From assembly GCA_030549335.1 (NCBI GenBank), contig JAUKPH010000026.1, positions 2,108,001 through 2,172,000 on the forward strand: a DNA stretch of 64,000 nt, in the 5' to 3' direction. Positions 1-11,795 of the stretch are shown here, in pieces. The DNA is from Pontederia crassipes (taxonomy: Eukaryota > Streptophyta > Magnoliopsida > Commelinales > Pontederiaceae). The notes under the pieces were generated by a model. That model was not told the DNA's origin. It saw only the letters and a list, made by a program, of their open reading frames with translations, and did no database searches. Within the stretch, counting starts at the first letter, position 1. The number at the start of each line of letters is the position of its first letter. Both the position numbers and the translations under genes were made by a program.

Positions 1-121
1 AACCAGTCAACTCAATATCAGTTTTTGATCTTATTAGTAATTAAAGAATCAAGTTGTTGTCCTTCAGTAGGCTAGCTAAGTCTTGGAGCCGAGGCTCCGT
101 CACCCGAAGGCGAATGAGAAT
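1..121. other. Unassigned edge sequence
   Basis: No gene, repeat boundary or known motif is visible here. The sequence leads directly into the first unit of the 1.4-kb tandem duplication. Confidence 0.3.
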
Positions 122-1527
122 ATATTCCTCTAGAAAATGATAACTCTAAAGTGTAGGGCACAATAATTTTTCGAGGGAAATTCTAAATGGAGCAGGGCTT
201 TTATGTCATTAGTTTGAGGGGCGACAAGTAATAGTATTCTTCAATTGGGTTCATTATTATTACAATCATCAAACAGTTTACGTTGCTCATTTTTCATATT
301 TTAACCTAATTATGGTTGTCCATGCATTTCATATATCTAGGTTCATATACACACATCAAACAATAATACATACTAGTAAATACCTTAAAAATAATCAAAA
401 TATAACATAAATAGGTTTTACGATCTGTCACGGCCGTGATAAGGTTCGTCACGACCATGAGAAAAATACGGTTTCGTTACACCCTTTTGTCATGGTCGTA
501 ACAGACATAGTCACGGCCGTAATGACCCATCACGTCTGTGATAACCTAAATATAACATAAATAGGTTTTTCGAACGGGCGTGACAGAATGTCAGATTTCG
601 CCCCATCTTTACGTCCTTCTGTCACGGGCGTGACGTGGCCCATCACGACCGTGACAGAAGTCGATATTTCATCCGTGACGCCATCCGTTCAAGCCCCTCT
701 AACACGGGAGATCAGTCACGGCCGTAACAGAGGCCACCACCACATCTTTTCAGTCGGATTTTCACCCGATTGTTTGCCCAAGTTTTTACCAAACTTTTGG
801 GAAAAATGTTCTTGAGCATATGAACAATTTCTATAAGTTTTACTGGCAAATAAGCATCATAAATCAGATCAAAATACATAAAAATCGTGCATTCTTTAAG
901 ATCTAGTGTTCTTCCTTCAAGGCATACAAAAATTCCTAATCATGCATCCTAACATTTAGATCTAATCCTAACAATCTCAGATCTTATAAAACTCATAAAA
1001 TCCTCAATCAAATCCCTAATAGGACAGGGTGTCCTATTGTTCTCAATCCAATCATCAAAACATTGAGAGGGGAGAGAGGGGTTGGATCCCCTTTCCTTAC
1101 CTTTTAATCCTAGTTTTCTCTTCTTCTCTTTCGTCCTCTTCTCCTCTTCCTCTTCTTCCTCGTTGTGTCTCCTCTTGATCCTCCTCCAAACTTGGCCGTC
1201 AGGTGCACATGTAAGGAAAAAGGGTTTGTAGAAGATATTTGAGTTTTAAATAGGGGAAGATCTTGAGGGTTTTTGGCCCAAAGACCAAATTGCCCTGATA
1301 AAAATCTAGGGCATTACACCGATTCATCGGTTCAATCGTGAATTTGGCTCGGTTCAACATTATAAACGTTTTTCACAACGGTTCAACATTAAAAATGTTT
1401 TAAAAACTTTTTGACAACATTAAAATCATTTTCGATATTAAATGGGAAAAAAATTGATTGAATCAGAAAAGTAAACAAAATTTAATAAAATAGGGAAGTT
1501 AGAAAAGAAAATTAAAGTATTAATATA
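122..1527 (-). repeat. Tandem 1.4-kb unit, copy 1 (long-LTR remnant plus flank)
   Basis: This segment is repeated at 1528-2930 with an offset of 1395-1409 bp. Both copies share the start (ctct-a/t-aaaatg), the palindrome array, a purine-rich leader and the end. On the minus strand it reads like an LTR: a TGTAATGCCC-like start ending at 1318, a TATTTAAA box at 1245-1252, a GA-rich leader, and a splice-donor-like AAGGTAAGG next to GGATCC at 1082-1103. The duplication runs past the LTR-like edge at 1318, so it is segmental rather than an LTR pair. The 75-aa frames in the two units are not conserved as protein-coding genes. Confidence 0.75.
425..745. repeat. Array of imperfect palindromes, core GTCACGGCCGTGAC
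   Basis: About nine variants of a 14-bp palindrome (GTCACGRCCGTGAC-like) are scattered over 320 bp of otherwise AT-rich LTR-like sequence, for example near 427, 512, 621, 642 and 717. Related arrays with the same core lie at 1838-2140, 5425-5690 and 7270-7410. Confidence 0.75.
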
Positions 1528-2930
1528 CAGTTATTCCTCTATAAAATGCTACCTCTAAAGTGCATGACACGATAATTTCCCGAGGGAAATTCTAAATGGA
1601 GCAGGGCAGAGTATTTTCTGTCATTAGTTTGAGGGGCGACAAGTAACAGTATTCTTCAATTGGGTTCATTATTATTACAATCATCAAACAGTTTGCGTTG
1701 CTCATTTTTCATATTTTAACTAACTATGGTTGTCCATGCATTTCATATATCTAGGTTCATATACACACATCAAACAATAATACATACTACTAAATACCTT
1801 AAAAATAACCTAAATATAACATAAATAGGTTTTTCGATCTGTCACGGTCGTGATAAGGTTCGTCATGACCGTGGCAGAAATATGGTTTCGTTACGCCCTT
1901 TTGTCACAGTCGTAACAGACATAGTCACGGTCGTGATAACCTAAACATAACATAAATAGGTTTTTCGAACGGGTGTGATAGAATGTCAGATTTCGCCCCA
2001 TCTTTACATCCTTCTGTCACGGGCGTGATGTGGCCCGTCACGATCGTGACAAAAGTCGATATTTCATCCGTTGTGCCATCCCTTCCAGCCCCTCAATCAC
2101 GGGAGATCAATCACGGTCGTGACAGAGGCCACCGCCACCACTTTTCAGTCATATTTTCACCTGATTTTTTGCCCAAGTTTTTATCAAACTTTTGGGAAAA
2201 ATGGTCTTGAGTATTATGAACAATTTCTATATGTTTTACTGGCAAATAAGCATCATAAATCAGATCAAAATACATAAAAATTGTGCATTCTTTAAGATCT
2301 AGTGTTCTTCCTTCAAGGCAAACAAAAATTCCTAATCATGCATCCTAACATTTAGATCTAATCCTAACAATCTCAGATCTTATAAAACTCATAAAATCCC
2401 CAATCAAATCCCTAATAAGACAGGGTATCCTATTGCTCTCAATCCAATCATCAAAATATTGAGAGGGGAGAGAGTGGTTGGATCCCCTTTACATACCTTT
2501 TAATCCTAGTTTTCTCTTCTTCTCTTCCTTCCTCTTCTTCCTCTTCCTCTTCTTCCTCTTTGTGTCTCCTCTTGATCCTCCTCCAAACCTGGCCGTCAGG
2601 TGCACATGTAAGGAAAAAAGGTTTGTAGAAGATATTTGAGTTTTAAATAGGAGGAGATCATGAGGGTTTTTTACCCAAAGACCAAATTGCCCTAATAAAA
2701 ATTTAGGGTATTATACCGATTCATCGGTTCAATCGTGAATTTGGTTCGGTTCAACATTAAAAACGTTTTTTACAATGGTTCAACATTAAAAACATTTTTA
2801 AAACCTTTTTGACAACATTAAAATCATTTTCGATATTAAATGGGATAAAAAACGATTGAATCAGAAACATAAACAAAAATTAATAAAATAGGGAAGTTAG
2901 AAAGAAAATTAAAGTATTAAAAGATAAGTT
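1528..2930 (-). repeat. Tandem 1.4-kb unit, copy 2
   Basis: Second copy of the unit at 122-1527. It keeps the palindrome array, the minus-strand TATTTAAA (2642-2649) and the splice-donor-like box, here AAGGTATGT with GGATCC (2478-2499). The LTR-like edge near 2715 has drifted (GTATTATA in place of GCATTACA). Confidence 0.75.
1838..2140. repeat. Palindrome array, second tandem unit
   Basis: Same core as at 425-745, with a short internal deletion relative to the first unit. The variants differ mostly by C/T or G/A changes at CG dinucleotides, as expected for deaminated methyl-CpG. Confidence 0.7.
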
Positions 2931-3431
2931 ACTAAGGAGGGAAAATGAGTGGTAAAAAAATAAAAATAAAAAGGTAAGGTTAATAAATAATTAATTAAAA
3001 AGAAAATTATTAAATGGGCCATAAAATGGAAATAAAAGTAAAGTTTTAAGGAAAAATAAAAATAAAAGAAAGAAGGGCAATTTGAGATAAATATATTAAT
3101 ATAATATCTTATCTCATTAAATCTTAAATAAAAATCAACAATATGCTATTAATAAGTATAGATTGAAATTATTATTTATTATTATTAAAACATTAAATAA
3201 ATAACATTAATATAATATTAGTATATTTATGATTAAATTTTAATATTTTGATTATTAATGAATTATTACTATAATAATTATACATTATATCATATAAATA
3301 ATACTATATCTTTAAATTATTATAAATAATATTTTTTAATAAAATTTGGTCTAATTCGTTCAATCATAATCCGATAAACATGTAATACTTCAGATTTTAA
3401 TCAGGAACAATTTGGACTTGTGGGCCAAACC
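2931..3431. other. AT-rich sequence, nothing recognised
   Basis: Very AT-rich runs of short A/T words without an ORF, hairpin or element boundary. It separates the tandem units from the next LTR-like block. Confidence 0.4.
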
Positions 3432-4581
3432 TGTAAAGACCCGAAATCCACCATAAAAGTTTTGGGCATTTAGTAAAATTTTGCACCGTTAGTCCATTCG
3501 CCGTACATCATTTAATAACGGAAGACTTGACAATATAGTGAAAATAATAATAAATAAAAACTTTCTATTAATCAAATAGACTAATATTCCATAAGACATT
3601 AAATGCCTAAACTCTTCATTACATCATTAGCATGTTCATCTAGAATCTTTTGACTTATTTAACTCTAAGTATGTGCAACACTTCGTCATGAGCTTGAGCT
3701 GTCATCCATCACTTAATCTTGGTTACCTACACAGATCCAGAGTGCAGGGTTTCTCAGTTAGAGTATGTAAAGATCATGCATGCCATCCTATCCTATCATA
3801 TGATACTACATGTGATGCACCATCATAATAATAATGATAATATATGAACATGCATGTCATGAAATATATCATAAACCTTATATGATAATACATCATGCTT
3901 ACATTCATTCAACATACAATATTCATATAACATAAACTTCATGTCATACATGCTTTACTTCAGATCCATCACACGCAAGTAGCATGCAATAGAAACATAC
4001 ATTCATATCATTCATCACATATATAACATATCATTTGATTTCACATTCAATGTCATGTACATTCTAGGAGTTTCTTCATAACTCCTTAATCCTTATTTCT
4101 TGACTTCTTTTATACTTTACATCTCCTCAGAGTTTCTTTATAACTCTTTCTATCTTATTTCATCCTTCTTTTCTTTCTTTACTATGTAATTCTTCATGTT
4201 TCATCTTCATCCATCATCTTTATCACATAATATCATCTTGACCTTCATTCCAAATCATGTCATACTTAGGAACACATACATCATAATAGTAAAGGACTTT
4301 ATTCATGGTCATCATTAAGAATACACACACTTTATGATGCAGGACATTGTTCTTTGGAAAGTACATACACAAATGCAGAACTTCACTTCTCAGACTTAGA
4401 TCCCCTTGAAATACATACATAAGTATAGAACTTTACTTCATCATCATCTTAACCTTCATTCTTTATTATAAGATACTTTGAAGTTAACTTCACTTTCATT
4501 ATTACTTTATCTTAAACATCTTTGATCTTAACATAGTTGGAGAATCATATCACATCATCAGGCTAACTAGGCCACATCCTT

Positions 4582-4698
4582 AGGAACACGCACATCATAA
4601 TAGTGAGGAACTTTATTCCAAGGAATACGCACACTATAATAGTGATGGCCTTTATTCCGAAAAATATGCACACTATAATAGTGAGGGACCTTTCATAC
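4582..4698. repeat. 39-bp tandem repeats (ACTATAATAGTGAGG family)
   Basis: Three 39-bp units start at 4582, 4621 and 4660, each with CAT/CACTATAATAGTG and CTTTATTCC. Looser copies continue to about 5180. The same unit, at 37 bp, recurs at 8834-8944 in the nested solo LTR. Confidence 0.7.
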
Positions 4699-5424
4699 TT
4701 TACATCTCCTCAAGGTTGCTTTATAACCCTTTGGATCTTATTTCATCTAAGTCATACTTAGGAATACACACATCACAATAGTGAGGGACTTTATTCCTTG
4801 TCATCATTAGGAATACACACACTTTATAATGAGGAACATTGTTCCTTGGAAATTACATACACAATGCACGACTTTACTTCTCAGGCTTAGGTCCCCTTAA
4901 AATACATATATAAGCATATGAGTTTACTTTCCATCTTTACTTCATCATCATCTTCTTAACCTTCATTCTTTGTTATAAGATACTTTGAAGTTAAATTAAC
5001 TTTCATTCTTACTTTATCTTATAACATCTTTCATCTTAACATAATTGGAGAATCATATCACATCATCACATTGGCTAGCTAGGCCAAACTATAATAGTGA
5101 GGGACTTTTATTCCATGGAATACACAAACTTCCTGATGAGAGACTTGTTCTTTGAGAAGCATATACACAAATGCAGGACTTTACTTCGAGGGCTTAGGTC
5201 CCCTTGAAGTACATACATAGATGTAGGACTTTACTTCTCAACATAAATAAGTGAGACATTCTTCAACTTTAAGTGCATTATATTTTGGAATACGTCAATA
5301 ATTCATATCAATCATTCTTCATATTTACATGAATCTACGTGTCACATACAATCAATACACATCCATAATAATCTATATACATAAAAAAATAGGTTTAAAA
5401 TAATTTGGATTTCATTTCTGGTCT

Positions 5425-5690
5425 ATCATGGTCATGACAATGTTGTCATCCCCATACGATCACGGTCGTGACTTGGAGTGTCACGGCGTGCCGGGTCATC
5501 GTCACAGTCGTGCTCCCTTGGGGAACGGCCGTGAACCTCAAGCTTTGGATGGATCTCTTGCTCACAGTCATGACTTGGTCGGTCACGATCGTGCTCCACT
5601 CCATCACGGCCATTACAATGTTGTCAAGGTCGTGACAGAGTGCTTGTTTCACCCATGTTCGATTTCAAAACCTGGCATGGCCGTGCCAAC
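5425..5690. repeat. Palindrome array, CACGGTCGTGAC type
   Basis: About ten variants of the 14-bp palindrome in 265 bp. Overlapping frames on both strands exist only because the array lacks stop codons. It lies about 1 kb downstream of the minus-strand TATA at 6666-6674. Confidence 0.7.
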
Positions 5691-6815
5691 GTCCTAGAAG
5701 TCCAATCTTTCACTCAAAATTTTTTATTTTTGAGATTAAACCTCTAATAAAAATAATATAAAACATCACAAATATTTTAGGTATGATCTCTTAGCATCTA
5801 TGAATCATATAGCACATTAAAACATGCAATTCCATTCATTAACAAGATTTAGGACTCTTTCTTAGAAATTCATACAACTAACAGAATCTATTCTCTACAT
5901 GGTATTCTGACAACAGATACTAAAATATTAATAACTCAATTTATACTTCTTCTTTTCAAATGATTCTTATTTTCACAGAAAGATAAACGAACCTTTAACT
6001 TTTGAATAAATTTCAAACTCTAATTCAGTATTTCCAATTTATTATACCTTTTACAATTTGGTCTCGCTATTACCGAGACATCATAACAATAGTCCAATGT
6101 TTGGATCATAATTATTTTTACACAACTTCAAATCAAATAAAACAAATTTATCTGGAAACAAAACTTCGAGGGCTTTCCATCCATATGTTATTTGTAATTT
6201 TTTGATAAGTAAAACATATCCAAATAATTATTACAAAACAGTCACGAATTTAACAAATTATACAACATCAATCATGAAACCTTTATTCATGCAACCTTCA
6301 TTTATGCAACCCTCAATCAAAATTCCTATCAAGAACAAGGTGTTCTTGAAATTATCAATCCAAACATAAACATCATTAAGAAGGGAGAGAGGGCTTTGGA
6401 TACACTTTACATACATTTGGATTTTAGATTTAAAATCCCCCTTTTCCTAATCATTTTGTTCTTCTTCTTCATTATCTAGACGCCTCTAGGCCTTCTTGTC
6501 CTTTTCCTAGAAATCTTGTTATTCTCTTTGTTGATTTTAAAACATAGCCACCATGAAGAATATGGCTCTAGATTTTCTAACCTTAGGCTTTTTTTGGTGG
6601 AGAAGAAAAAGAGAGAAGAGGAGTTGATGGTTAGGTTTTTGGAGAATTAATAGTGTTGTTCGTCATTTATATAAGATTTACCTTACGCTTTTGATCAAAA
6701 TATCCTTGGCCCAAAATTTTGCTTTATTACAAAACTCTCATGATCTCCCCGTATATAAAGGCCCATTTTCCCTTTCTTTATCTTTTTCTTAACATCTTTT
6801 GGCGGCTAGGACTTG

Positions 6816-6863
6816 AAGAAGGAAGAAGAAGAAGAAGAAGAAGAAGAAGAAGAAGAAGAAGAA
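6816..6863. repeat. (GAA)n microsatellite
   Basis: Near-perfect GAA repeats about 60 bp downstream of a TATA-like box, in the position of the purine-rich LTR leader seen in the related blocks. Confidence 0.9.
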
Positions 6864-7269
6864 AGAGGAGGAAAATTGTAAAGGGGATCCAAATCTCCTT
6901 CTCTTCTCCCTCAATGTTCTTCCTATGTTGGATTGAGAGCTTGAGGACACCTTGTCCTCATGATGGATTGTGATTGAGGGTTATTGTTTTATATCTTTGC
7001 ATGTATAGGCTCTCATGATTACATCTATGTCATGCACAAGTTTTATGATTACATTTATTATTAGGTTCATGTTCTTCATATTGTTCATGATTTAGGGATG
7101 AACACTGGATCTTAGAAAATTCATGGATTAGTATGTTTTTAAATGCTCTTTTGATCCTAAAATGCATAGGAAATGCATATGTTTTAATTCTTATTATTGA
7201 ATATTGTTTTCCTAAAATTTTGGATAAAAAATCGTGTAAAATTGGGCTGGGTGGTGAAACTCTAGAGTT

Positions 7270-7410
7270 CTATCATGACCGTAACGCATCTCGTCACGCC
7301 AGTGATAGAAGGGATGAAATCGGCAAAAAATTGAACTTTTGTCACGCCCGTGATAGATAATGTCACGGTCTTGCCAGGACATAGGCATGGCCTTCACGGT
7401 CATGACACAA
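7270..7410. repeat. Palindrome array, short
   Basis: Five variants of GTCACGCCCGTGAT / ATCATGACCGTAAC, 520-660 bp downstream of the TATA at 6752. The spacing is similar to that in the tandem units near the window start. Confidence 0.65.
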
Positions 7411-7644
7411 CCAAAGTTCATGTATAAAATGTTATTTTAAATGTATTAATAGTATGTATTAATGCTTGTTGATTATATAAGAACTTTGATGCACGTATAT
7501 ACATGTTTCCCACGTAACTAGGTTAAAATATGAAGATTGAGCGATATAATTATTTGTTGATTGAAAAGCATAATGAACCCAGTTGTAGATGATGTTACTT
7601 GTCGACTCTCTTTGACCCTTTATCGGATTTTTACTCGGAATGAT

Positions 7645-7765
7645 CATTACACACATCGGCAATGGTGTGTCATTCCGATAAGTCGCCTTCAGGCAAGAGT
7701 GTAGAATGATTATTGCACATATTGGCAATGGTGTGTGCATTTTGATGTCGCCTTAGGGCAAGAGG
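7645..7765. repeat. Two ~62-bp tandem repeats
   Basis: Two copies of a unit carrying ATTACACACATCGGCAATGG and a following GTCGCCTT(c/a)(a/g)GGCAAGAG. No coding role is seen. Confidence 0.65.
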
Positions 7766-8833
7766 AGAGCATTGACTCCAAGGCCTAGTTAGCCTATTGA
7801 GAGGGCAACAACATAAATCTCAATTATCGAAAGATATAATATTAATGAAAGGGTCAATAATCGATCGAATGGAATGATGTCCCATGAAAGTAAAAGTTCG
7901 AAAGGGTTATAAAGTAATCCTGAGAAAAGTTATGGAGGCAATGGTTATGGTGTAACGCCCCCAAAATTCGGCCCCAATTTAAACCTGACGAACACTGGGC
8001 GGCGTCACTTGACATGACCTAATTTCATAAAACTTTGCAGCGAAAATATAATCATATATATATATATATAAAAACATACGTCGATTTCATAAACAGTGGA
8101 AGACTTCATAGGTGAATAAAAATAAATTCAAGATACATAACTAGTCCATGGGCCACATAGGCTCTAACATCAAGACCCAGCATAGGGTTCATAGTACATA
8201 AATGAGTCCAAATAAAAGTAAATGACTCCAAGGCCCATAAGCCATACATACTTGACTCTTATAAGAGTTCATCTTCATAATGTAAAAGACTACAAGATAA
8301 CTTGGGCCTTAGCCCGACCATCCCATGTGCAATGTCACCATCATGAGGCTCTCGCCGCCGAACCTATGCCTCGTCCATACCTGCACGGATCTATGAGGTG
8401 CAGGAGATTTCTTCCGTTAGAGTATGTTGAGGCACATGCATGCTATGATCCTATGACATAATCTCTACATGTCATGGCATATGTATATCATCATCATGGT
8501 ACATAAATCATATGCATACTATGAGCTACTTATGCACATTATATGGCATATGAATATATCATCATGGCAAGATAAGAGAAGCATATAACATCATAATCAT
8601 TAGGTCAAAGCGGATCATAGCTTATCATTATGCTAAGGCCTATCATCATTTATCTTGCTTTACTTTAACATCTTCTTTCATAATATCTTATGACAAGTAG
8701 ACGTACATTAGAATCCGATTGAAGCTTACATCATCATCTTCATCTTTATGTCCCAAGTCATCTTTACTTTTATTCCAAGTCATAAAGCATACTTAGGAGC
8801 ACACCCATCATAATAGTGAGGACTTTATTCTAA

Positions 8834-8944
8834 AGAATACGACACTATAATAGTGAAAACTTTGTTCCAAGGAATACAACACTATAATAGTGAGGACTTT
8901 ATTCCAAGTAATACGACACTATAATAGTGAGGACTTTATTCCAA
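8834..8944. repeat. 37-bp tandem repeats, three exact-length units
   Basis: Units start at 8834, 8871 and 8908, each (a/g)g/taatac(g/a)ACACTATAATAGTG...TTCCAA. A diverged 39-bp unit precedes them from 8795. They are homologous to the 39-bp repeats at 4582-4698. Confidence 0.8.
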
Positions 8945-9404
8945 AGAATACTTGTCCTTTATAATGAGAGACATCGTTCCTTGGAAAGTACATGCACACT
9001 TGTAAGATTTTACATAAGTGCAAGACTTTACTTTCCATCTTTACATCATCTTTTCAACTTCTATCTTGATTAAGATAGCTTATTATCTTGATGATTGGGA
9101 AGACCATGTTGATTCGCGGGTACTTGGCTAGCTAGGCCAGGACGATTGTCCCACTTGGAAGTACATACCACAATGGGTAAGACTTTACTTCCCCGGGATT
9201 ACATCACATAAGCTAGCAAGTGAAGACTTTATTCCCCTCCACGATTATAACAAGACACCTTCATGTCAATCCATCTTTTACTTACATTTGTCAATACATA
9301 GAACCATTCATCACATGTACTTGTTTTAACCCTATTTAAGATCATACATACTTCAAATCATACTGTGTGTGGACATTCAATCATAACCAATCAGACTCCA
9401 GAAT

Positions 9405-9840
9405 GGACGACCGTTTTAAGTAACGGTCGACCACTGGACTGGTATCGGTCGACTGGTTGGGTTATCGATCGACCGTTATGGCCCTTTCGGACGACCGAAA
9501 TTGAGCTTCGGTTCATCCGCTAATCACAGAATGTGTCGACTCTCTGAAACGGATGACCGCTGGGATATCGGTCAACCGTTATGGGTCTTTTGGACGACCA
9601 AAACTAAGCTTCGGTTCGATCGCTAATCACAGAATATTCGACCACTTAAATCGGACGACCGCTGGTATATCGGTCGATCGTTACATGACTTTCGGACGAC
9701 CGAAATAGGGTGTTTAGTCGATCGCGTATCACAGAATGTAACGACCATTCAAAACGAACGACCGTTAGAGAATCGATCGACCGTTGGACAGAGTTCCAAC
9801 ACTACAATGGTCGACCGATACATTATCGGTCACCTGTTCT
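9405..9840. repeat. Palindrome array, core CGGTCGACCG
   Basis: More than ten half or full copies of TCGGTCGACCGTT and GGACGACCGAAA in about 430 bp, spaced roughly 20-40 bp. The core differs from that of the neighbouring LTRs, but the architecture is the same. Confidence 0.75.
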
Positions 9841-11290
9841 GGGCTGACAGACATACGATTTGTACATCATTTTGTTCACAATCTTGCATACTTTGACACA
9901 TTGAGCACAAAAGCGATTCCACACAACATATGAAATATTTTTAACATTCTAATTGTGAAGTAAATAGTGTATTCGCATGAGGACATCAAACATGTTAATC
10001 ACAATCATGGAGGTACATGAACATTGAACTAGTTCCTTTTTCAACTAACATAAGAAGCATTAAATATTCTACATCTAAACATGATTAGCAATAGAACAGT
10101 AAGCATGATAAACATGAAGCACATTATAATCTACTAATGACTAGCAATGAACATGAATCTCTAATGCATGATCCCTAACCCTTAAGCTTAAGAACAAAGG
10201 GTTTGTTCTTCATGCCCTAATCCATACATTCACACATCATTATGGAGGGTTTTAGGGAGGATTGGATCCCCTCAAACATACCTTGAGAGTTTAGGTTAAA
10301 ACCCTATTAATCCTAATCCTCTATCTTTATTCTTCTTCTCTCACCTTTCTCTCCTTCTTCTCTTGCTAATGCTGTCAGCCCCATCTTCTCTTCCTATGCT
10401 TGCTGCACGTGAGAGTGGGAGAAAATGAGAGAGTGAGGGAGCTTGAGGGTCATTTCTTGCTGCTGTGCAGCCGTGAAATGTGAGGAAGAGAGAGAGTGGT
10501 AGGTGGGAGAGAGAGAGAACTTCTTGTTTGTGGGGATCTTGGAGCTGGCCGAGAGTTGATGGAGAGGAGAGAGAGTGATGGAGGTCGCTTGCTATTGGTG
10601 AGACTCCTTGCCTCTGCTGCTGCTGCTGCCTGCTTCTTTGGAGGAGAGAGGATGAGTGAGAGGAAGTGAGTTGGGGAATGGAGTGTTCACTGTAGCTTCA
10701 CTTGGGGTTTGGGGTTGCTGTTGTCGGCAGAAAACGAATGGAAGGAGGTGAGGTGGCATGGGTTAGGTGATAAGATGCTTTTAGGTCATATTAGGATGTT
10801 GGGCTTGTGGGCCCCATGCGGCTGGGCTTTTACAACTTCTTTTTCTTTCTTTTTTTTATTTTCTTTAGGACGTTACACATGGTAAGTGTACTTATGTGCC
10901 TATGGATTGAATTGATGATTGTTTTGAATGTCCATGCTAAATGTATGATGATGGTGATTACATGTCTCTTCATGCTTTATTTTTAATGCATGATGATATA
11001 TTGATGTTAATGATTAACATGTAAATCATATGTTAAGTACATGGCATGCATATTGTTTCCTTGTTATTATATGAAGATATATCATGTAATATCCTATTTA
11101 GGATCATTGCATCGCATTGCATGGCCTTTACATACTCTAACTGGGAAACTTTGTACACTGGATCCATGTAGGTAACTAAAACATTGATGATGGTGACTCG
11201 GCCCATGATAAGAAAGATTGCACACTAGTCTAGGAGTCTTAAAGTCAAGTGTCATTGAGTCCATTAAACTATGGGTTTTAAAAATGTTTC

Positions 11291-11795
11291 CTATGATGGC
11301 ATTTGATTATGGTTTTTAAGATGTTTTAATTGCTATTGATGATGGTTCAAATTCTATAACATTACTTTTTATGGTACCACTCTATCGCAATGTATGAAGG
11401 GGTCAAATTTGAATGGACCCTTTAAATAGGTTAATTGATTTTATATTGCGTTCCGATGGGTGGTGCCCTTCGCTACTATCGACGGCTATATATCTGCCAG
11501 TACCTGCGAGGGTAGCGCAACGTCGCAACATGTTTAATAGAGAGGTGGGCCAGTGTATTAATTATGCGAACATGTTCCGACGAGACTCGGCCTTCGTAGG
11601 TACCGACGGCGTTGCTACCATCGGTACTAGAGATGGCATAACTCGTCGGAACACAGGCCGGTGATGTTGTTCATATTATTATGAGATATTATATTTTATT
11701 CTGTTGTTTCGACAGATTAGGCCTTCAGTAGTACCGACGGTAGGTTACTCTGTCGGCAGTATCGAAGGACATAACCGTCGGTAATTGAAGCATTA
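11291..11795. other. Unassigned; TACCGACGG repeats, possibly a CACTA end
   Basis: From about 11480 the sequence repeats TACCGACGG / CCGTCGGTA and TATCGACGGC motifs in both orientations. Such subterminal motifs occur in plant CACTA transposons, but no CACTA terminus or TSD could be found. The frame at 11413-11664 shows no recognisable domain. Confidence 0.3.

Larger units (their letters stand above)
3432..6717 (-). mobile_element. Long LTR-like remnant, minus orientation
   Basis: The + strand edge is TGTAAAGACCCG. Read on the minus strand there is a TATA-like TTATATAAA at 6666-6674, then the leader with GTATGT and a diverged GGATCC box (6396-6417), then a palindrome array, then tandem 39-bp repeats. 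A stretch near 3700-3780 (GTTACCTACAC...GAGTATGTAAAG) is the inverse of 11110-11190, tying this block to the one at 6719-11290. No gag or pol is visible, so it is an LTR remnant. The exact ends are uncertain. Confidence 0.55.
7951..10877 (-). mobile_element. Solo LTR, 2.93 kb, nested
   Basis: The ends form a short inverted repeat (TGTAACGCCC ... GGACGTTACA) and are flanked by TATGG (7946-7950) and CATGG (10878-10882), a 5-bp TSD with one difference. No gag, pol, PBS or second LTR is present. Internal order matches the other long LTRs: 37-bp repeats, a palindrome array, and the leader box AAGGTATGT-GGATCC read on the minus strand (10262-10284). Orientation is inferred from that leader; no clear TATA was found. 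It interrupts the LTR-like block at 6719-11290. Confidence 0.8.
6719..11290 (+). mobile_element. Long LTR-like remnant, plus orientation, split by a nested solo LTR
   Basis: This block faces the 3432-6717 block head to head. It has TATATAAA at 6752-6759, a GAA-rich leader, GTAAAGGGGATCC at 6875-6892, and a palindrome array at 7270-7410. After the nested LTR (7951-10877) it continues with 10878-11290, where 11110-11190 is the inverse of 3700-3780. The poly-Arg frame at 6719-6973 is just the GAA run. The 3' end is not sharply defined. Confidence 0.5.

Noticed and set aside
588-815. 75-codon frame repeated at 1983-2210
   Set aside because: The two frames are alike only because they lie in tandem DNA repeats; they span the palindrome array and have no domain or codon-level conservation.
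6719-6973. 84-codon frame with an Arg run
   Set aside because: The Arg run is the (GAA)n microsatellite read in one frame.
9405-9840. CRISPR-like array
   Set aside because: Repeats are short, imperfect palindromes with irregular spacing, in a plant LTR; no cas genes and no regular spacers.
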